From CAWFKW01 sp963816535 (GTDB lineage Bacteria; Bacteroidota; Ignavibacteria; Tepidaquicellales; OLB5), in the NCBI GenBank assembly GCA_963816535.1, contig CAWFKW010000001.1:186001-250000 (forward strand): a DNA stretch of 64,000 bases, given 5' to 3'. A model generated the notes under the pieces. That model saw only the letters and a program-made list of their open reading frames with translations, made no database searches and had not been told where the DNA came from. The position numbers and the translations under genes were made by a program. The first letter of the stretch is position 1, and every line of letters starts with the position of its first letter. Positions 60,345 to 64,000 of this stretch are shown here, piece after piece.

Positions 60345-61682
60345 TTATTTTGGAAATCCTTTTGTTGTCATTGCATTATTAAAGAATTTCATTAATTTTC
60401 CGTCACTATCCTGTTTGGAAAGTTGTAAACAAAATTCCGGATAAGAAAGCATTTTGCCTTCAAAATCTGTGAACAGAGCGCTGAGGAAAGCTTTCCACAT
60501 GTAATCGCCCATTTTCTCATTAAGAAGGCTGATTACATAAGGCCCTTTCCCATAGAGGATGATGCCTTTCTCCTTTGTATTCGGGTAGTCAACATTCAAG
60601 ATGGGAACATCATTATCCGTGCCTGCAAATTCTTTATATTTGTCAAGAGCCTCCTGAAGCTCATCATTATAAGCCTGTTCGCCTTTAGTTTCTTTAGTGT
60701 GCATAATTCTCACATAATGAGGCAGAGAAAGCGCCATGAACCAAAAACCGGGTTGACCGTATTGGGCAAAGACGGCGGCCCCAAACCACTGTTCCGCAAT
60801 CGCGAGGTGAAGGCCTTCAAAATCGTTTCTTTTGAATTCATCAAAATACTCGGAGCCAACCTGTATAAGACCGCTCCCTATATTGATGCCAGGGAACTCA
60901 GGGACCTCGCAAATTGTAAGTTTATCGTAAATATATGCGCCTATGTTATCATTGCAAAACGCAAGCATGCCGCCTGCCTGATCTAATATACCTGAGATAA
61001 GGGCTGTGTCAGCAGAAGTTGTGACAAGAGATATTTCCATCCCTGAATGAACCGATGTAAATTTCTTAAATTTGTCCAGCCTGTAGATTATCAGCGGTAT
61101 TTTGAAAACAGGCGAATTACATTCCCAGGTAACAACTTTAGTCCCGGTTTTGGAAATGTCAAATTCCGGGGAAGTCTTATGTAAATTCCCGGCGGAAAGA
61201 GCGCCGCAATTTCCCGGAATCACCGCCGTGAGTTTTACTTTTGAGATCTGTTCCGCAATTAGCGGATACCACCTGTGACCCCTGTCAATCAAAACCATGT
61301 TATCTTTCACCGCGTCAATCGGAAAGCCATAAGCAAATGTTATTGAAAACGGGCCGGGCTCATAAGCGCCTTCAGGAAAGCGGATTTGAATTGTATCATT
61401 TCCTGAAAATTCAAACTGCAACTCATACTTTACGCCTCCTTTATTTAAAGAAAGCGCCGGCTTTGTAATTTGGTTGTTCAGAAGCATAAAAATTACTGGC
61501 GACCCATCCAGCTTAACCGCATTGCATATTACTTTTACTGAAATCAGCGTGTCATTTACGGAATGCAGCGCTGCAGTGATATCATAAGATTCGATATTAA
61601 CGGCGCCTGAGCGGCTGAACGAAAATCCTGTTATAAAAAAAATAAGCAGAAATGAAATTGGATACCTGAAGCAGGACGGCAT
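60345..61682 (-). CDS. M1 aminopeptidase-like exported protein lacking the catalytic HExxH
   Basis: 445 residues from the ATG at 61682, which gives a signal peptide (MPSCFRYPISFLLIFFITG); earlier in-frame ATGs are less suitable. The C-terminal part follows the M1 gluzincin layout, but where HELAHQWFG would stand it reads LAIAEQWFG (GLHLAIAEQWFGAAVFAQYG), so the zinc histidines and catalytic glutamate are gone. Later segments keep M1-like features (GIILYGKGPYVISLL, matching the YxKG region). Probably a non-catalytic relative, possibly binding peptides in the periplasm. Confidence 0.7.
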   Translation of the reverse strand: MPSCFRYPISFLLIFFITGFSFSRSGAVNIESYDITAALHSVNDTLISVKVICNAVKLDGSPVIFMLLNNQITKPALSLNKGGVKYELQFEFSGNDTIQIRFPEGAYEPGPFSITFAYGFPIDAVKDNMVLIDRGHRWYPLIAEQISKVKLTAVIPGNCGALSAGNLHKTSPEFDISKTGTKVVTWECNSPVFKIPLIIYRLDKFKKFTSVHSGMEISLVTTSADTALISGILDQAGGMLAFCNDNIGAYIYDKLTICEVPEFPGINIGSGLIQVGSEYFDEFKRNDFEGLHLAIAEQWFGAAVFAQYGQPGFWFMALSLPHYVRIMHTKETKGEQAYNDELQEALDKYKEFAGTDNDVPILNVDYPNTKEKGIILYGKGPYVISLLNEKMGDYMWKAFLSALFTDFEGKMLSYPEFCLQLSKQDSDGKLMKFFNNAMTTKGFPK

Positions 61683-61942
61683 GAGAACGCTCCATTCTCC
61701 CATAATATGTTGGGTGATAATTCGTACCTGGCGTATGGGAATTCGCCAATTACCGGCGCTTTCCAAATTTAATCATACTTTTTGGGTTTTGTAAGGCAAC
61801 TCGAAAAGAGCAATAACTAATTACAATTAAAAAGATAGTAAATAATATACAGTAAATAAAGAATCGAACATTTCTAAAAAAGAAAAACCCGACAAAATTT
61901 AACATTTCATCAGGTTTTGTTAATTGTAAATATACAGGCATT

Positions 61943-61970
61943 CATCCGATGACGATTGAGTCATCGGATG
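61943..61970. other. Hairpin downstream of the sulfur-transfer operon
   Basis: CATCCGATGA (61943-61952) and TCATCGGATG (61961-61970) form a perfect 10-bp stem with an 8-base loop, 14 bases beyond the DsrE-like stop codon. No T run follows on the minus strand, so it may stabilise the mRNA end rather than terminate. Confidence 0.5.
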
Positions 61971-61983
61971 TACAAGCTCCATT

Positions 61984-62463
61984 TTAAGTAAATATTATAT
62001 TAGCGCCTGCGGATACTTCGTAGAACTGGCCGACGGATATCACATCATCAACCTGTTTGCAGAAATCTTCTTTGTGCAAATGGAACATGTCCACCGAAGC
62101 TTTGCATGCGTAAATATTGCAGCCCGCGTCATGAATCATTTCGATAAATTCGCGTACCGGCGGAATATCAAGCTTTTCCATCTCTTTGGCCATCATATGC
62201 GTAGCAAAAGCCGACATACCGGGCAGCCCGCCAAGCATTGTAGGCATGTGCATCGCGGGGTTGCCAACAGTAGCGACCTTAATATGGTCCATTTTCTTAT
62301 CTATAATAGCGTCCATCCCGAAGAATGTGAAGAACAGATTTGCATCTATCCCCTCCATTCTCGCGCCGTTAGCCATTATAAGAGCAGGATAAACGCCCTC
62401 TAGCGATCCCTTTGAGACAATTATTGAGACTTTTCTTATCGGTTCAAGATTATTGCCGTTCAT
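61984..62463 (-). CDS. DsrE/DsrF/DrsH-like sulfur-transfer protein
   Basis: 159 residues of the DsrE-like fold. Seen: KVSIIVSKGSLEGVYPALIM, FFTFFGMDAIIDKKM, and the cysteine-bearing MIHDAGCNIYACKASVDMF, where one cysteine is the expected persulfide carrier. It is the last gene of an operon read leftwards: FAD oxidoreductase, DUF1641 protein, DsrC/TusE, then this gene 21 bases later. Together they suggest persulfide relay from sulfide oxidation. Confidence 0.9.
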   Translation of the reverse strand: MNGNNLEPIRKVSIIVSKGSLEGVYPALIMANGARMEGIDANLFFTFFGMDAIIDKKMDHIKVATVGNPAMHMPTMLGGLPGMSAFATHMMAKEMEKLDIPPVREFIEMIHDAGCNIYACKASVDMFHLHKEDFCKQVDDVISVGQFYEVSAGANIIFT

Positions 62464-62484
62464 TTTTTAGTTTCTCCTTTCCTA

Positions 62485-62814
62485 TTATATGCATCCCTTA
62501 GGTTTTGGCAGTCCGGCTATTTTGGCGGCTTTTTTTGCCGGTCCGCCCGGAAACAACGCATAAAGCGTTTTTGTATCAATGCCGCTTTCTTTGGTAAGCT
62601 TTCTTATTGAGGGCGCATCGCCGGTTTCGCTGAATACTTTCCTCATGAAATTTATGACTTTCCAGTGTTCTTCCGTCAGTTCTCCTATGCCGGTTTCTCT
62701 TGCGATTTCTTTTGCTATTTCTTCATTCCAGTCCTGTAGATTAACAAGGTTTCCGTCGGCGTCTATAGCCAGAGACTTACCGAGAATTTCGATGGTTCCA
62801 ACTGCTGTTGACAT
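62485..62814 (-). CDS. DsrC/TusE family sulfur-relay protein
   Basis: 109 residues with the family core WNEEIAKEIARETGI, ELTEEHWKVINFMRKVF and the C-terminal arm LFPGGPAKKAAKIAGLPKPKGCI. The penultimate cysteine C108 (CysA) is present. The second cysteine of sulfite-reductase-type DsrC, expected eleven positions upstream, is alanine. That places it with TusE-like or regulatory members that carry sulfur as a persulfide rather than true DsrC. 26 bases after the DUF1641 gene. Confidence 0.93.
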   Translation of the reverse strand: MSTAVGTIEILGKSLAIDADGNLVNLQDWNEEIAKEIARETGIGELTEEHWKVINFMRKVFSETGDAPSIRKLTKESGIDTKTLYALFPGGPAKKAAKIAGLPKPKGCI

Positions 62815-62840
62815 TATTATTGACTCCTTTGAATATTAAG

Positions 62841-63539
62841 CTAATTATTTGATAAAATTAATTTATTATGATTTGTATCGGATAAACTCTTCAGGAACCT
62901 GATAGCAAACGCTATACCTCTTCTCATTTCAGGCGTATTCATTTCTTTGACCAGCCTGAAAACCGAGACCTTATCGTTTACCTCGATATTCAGTTTTTCG
63001 TAAACGTTCAGCGCCGAGTTGAATGTTTGGAGCATTTCAGGCTGTGTGAAGTTCTTCACCGTCTGTAAAATTGCCACAATGTTTTCGGCCAGGTTTTTCA
63101 CATCTTCGGGGCTGAACGAAGTGACAATGTGGTCCATAATCATAATGCCCTCCGAAAAGAAGCGGAAGTAGCCTTTGCGGTCGAATTCATCAAGCTTGTT
63201 CATGAAATCCAGAAAATAATCTCTCGCAAGCGGAGTAGCGTCCTGCAAAAAGTCCTTTAAGCTTTCAATCTGTTGAATACTGCTATCAATAGTGTTAACG
63301 TTCCTGAGCAGGCGTTTGCCGAGGTGCAGAAGGTCTTTGGTTTGAAAGCTGTCATGAAGCTCCTCAAGTTCATCAACCGCAGTTTCATATACGCCCTTGC
63401 TTACGCGCATCAGATCGTCTTTAAGATCTTCCATTTCTTTCCTGTGGCGCTTCTGAAGGTCAATTTCCTCAAGAATGAAATCGAGCTTGACTGCCAGAGC
63501 GTCTACCTTTTTTTCAAGTTCAGTTGTTTCCATGGTCAT
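62841..63539 (-). CDS. DUF1641-containing protein
   Basis: 232 residues, almost entirely helical: an N-terminal coiled coil (about 1-60, TTELEKKVDALAVKLDFILE), helical repeats, and the DUF1641 segment near the end (VFRLVKEMNTPEMRRGIAFA, IRFLKSLSD). DUF1641 proteins are commonly encoded next to sulfide:quinone-type oxidoreductases and formate dehydrogenase-like enzymes. The ATG overlaps the stop of the oxidoreductase gene by four bases, so they are translated together. Confidence 0.88.
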   Translation of the reverse strand: MTMETTELEKKVDALAVKLDFILEEIDLQKRHRKEMEDLKDDLMRVSKGVYETAVDELEELHDSFQTKDLLHLGKRLLRNVNTIDSSIQQIESLKDFLQDATPLARDYFLDFMNKLDEFDRKGYFRFFSEGIMIMDHIVTSFSPEDVKNLAENIVAILQTVKNFTQPEMLQTFNSALNVYEKLNIEVNDKVSVFRLVKEMNTPEMRRGIAFAIRFLKSLSDTNHNKLILSNN

Positions 63540-64000
63540 GCTCTCTTTCCGGCCATTGACATATGCGATTCCACAGGCAGTTCAAGGCCCTTTAAAAGGA
63601 AATTCCAATACATCCAGCGGAACATCACTTTGCCGTAGTGATTCATTTTAGTTTCTTCCAGAAGCGAAAAAGGCCCCACGCCCGGAAGCGGGAATTTCCC
63701 CGGCAAGGGCTCGGTGTCATAATTGAAATCGATAAGAATTCCCTTGCCGAACCCGGATTCGATAAAACAGTTCGCATGCCCGTCAAAAGATGCGTCCGGC
63801 CTGCGCCCTTCGATGACGCTCATGAAATTTTCGAAAAGTATATCAGACTGGAAGTGCGCCACGGAACCTGCTTTTGAACTTGGGAGGTTTGTAGCGTCCC
63901 CTATAACGAAGATATTATCGTAACCCTTAGCCATCAGGGTTGCTTTATCGGTGGGCACAAAATTAAGCTCATCGCCCAGGCCGCTGCGTCCGATAACTTC
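63536..64000 (-). CDS. FAD-dependent pyridine nucleotide-disulfide oxidoreductase (sulfide:quinone reductase-like), C-terminal part
   Basis: The frame is open to the right edge of the window, so only the last ~155 residues are visible; the ATP/GTG-type start at 63958 is not needed. The segment NIFVIGDATNLPSSKAGSVAHF is the second FAD-binding motif (xxxGD) of the sulfide:quinone oxidoreductase and flavocytochrome c group, and GILIDFNYDTEPLPGKFPL and MFRWMYWNFLLKGLELP belong to their C-terminal domain. The catalytic cysteines would be upstream, outside the window. First visible gene of the operon leading to DsrE. Confidence 0.88.
   Translation of the reverse strand, partial: EVIGRSGLGDELNFVPTDKATLMAKGYDNIFVIGDATNLPSSKAGSVAHFQSDILFENFMSVIEGRRPDASFDGHANCFIESGFGKGILIDFNYDTEPLPGKFPLPGVGPFSLLEETKMNHYGKVMFRWMYWNFLLKGLELPVESHMSMAGKRA

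Noticed and set aside
61750..61941. 63-residue Phe-rich ORF upstream of the M1-like gene
   Set aside because: AT-rich noncoding DNA; no start context or homology, and it overlaps the hypothetical leader of the neighbouring gene.

Overview
The window looks like chromosomal DNA from a member of the Bacteroidota/Chlorobi (FCB) group, most likely an Ignavibacteria-type organism. Three things support this. A very large secreted protease ends in a type IX secretion sorting domain with the NYPNPFNP signature typical of those lineages. Several intergenic regions carry the Bacteroidetes-type promoter, TTG about 20 bases upstream of TAnnTTTG (clearest before 8661, 9898, smpB and the 50309 gene). The gene set also fits: GTP-type PEP carboxykinase, pyruvoyl arginine decarboxylase, a DUF4835 protein, PD40/OmpA proteins and many lipoproteins. 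Both window edges cut genes: pntB on the left and an FAD oxidoreductase on the right.

Layout. 1-2.2 kb: the end of pntB, then an IS200-like HUH transposase buried in arrays of short hairpin repeats. 2.3-5.3 kb: a gingipain-type (C25) secreted protease. 5.6 kb: tRNA-Arg(CCG). 5.9-8.6 kb: a tight operon of CDP-alcohol phosphatidyltransferase, PTPS/QueD, FolE and a SpoU rRNA methyltransferase. 8.7-14.3 kb: a membrane protein, a frameshifted beta-barrel gene, and two tandem PD40-OmpA envelope proteins. 14.3-16.8 kb: a minus-strand run of small enzymes (VOC, DinB-like, 2H phosphoesterase, GNAT). 17-24.3 kb: ComEC, thiamine pyrophosphokinase, arginine decarboxylase, tyrS, smpB, a metallo-hydrolase, DoxX and a CxxCH lipoprotein. 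24.5-28.6 kb: a serine hydrolase, a frameshifted AraC regulator, an M48 protease lipoprotein and a TPR protein. 28.9-36.7 kb: purine nucleoside phosphorylase, a DinB-like protein, gyrA, threonine aldolase, a thioesterase and envelope proteins. 37-40.1 kb: TatD, ribosomal protein S18 and a subtilase with inserted calcium-loop motifs.

40.4-50.3 kb is the most accessory part. It holds an HTH protein, long repeat-rich noncoding DNA, a candidate structured RNA, orphan proteins, a type IIG restriction-modification enzyme preceded by a tiny coiled-coil gene, two MITE-like elements (the first supplies the restriction gene's last codons), and nadE. 50.7-55.9 kb carries a cluster of envelope and membrane proteins: a propeller lipoprotein, a membrane-tethered Mrr-like nuclease, a small membrane protein, and a channel-like protein with an exported repeat domain. 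56-61.7 kb holds pckG, a third MITE copy, a second serine hydrolase, a TlpA-like thioredoxin and an M1 peptidase relative without its catalytic motif. The window closes with a sulfur-transfer operon on the minus strand: FAD oxidoreductase, DUF1641, DsrC/TusE and DsrE.

No rRNA, CRISPR array or prophage was seen. The strongest candidates for something undescribed are the 52.3-55.2 kb nuclease/membrane/channel cluster, the 76-nt structured element near 42.2 kb, the small protein coupled to the type IIG enzyme, and the MITE family. Three or four genes carry apparent single-base frameshifts, so either decay or assembly errors affect this sequence.
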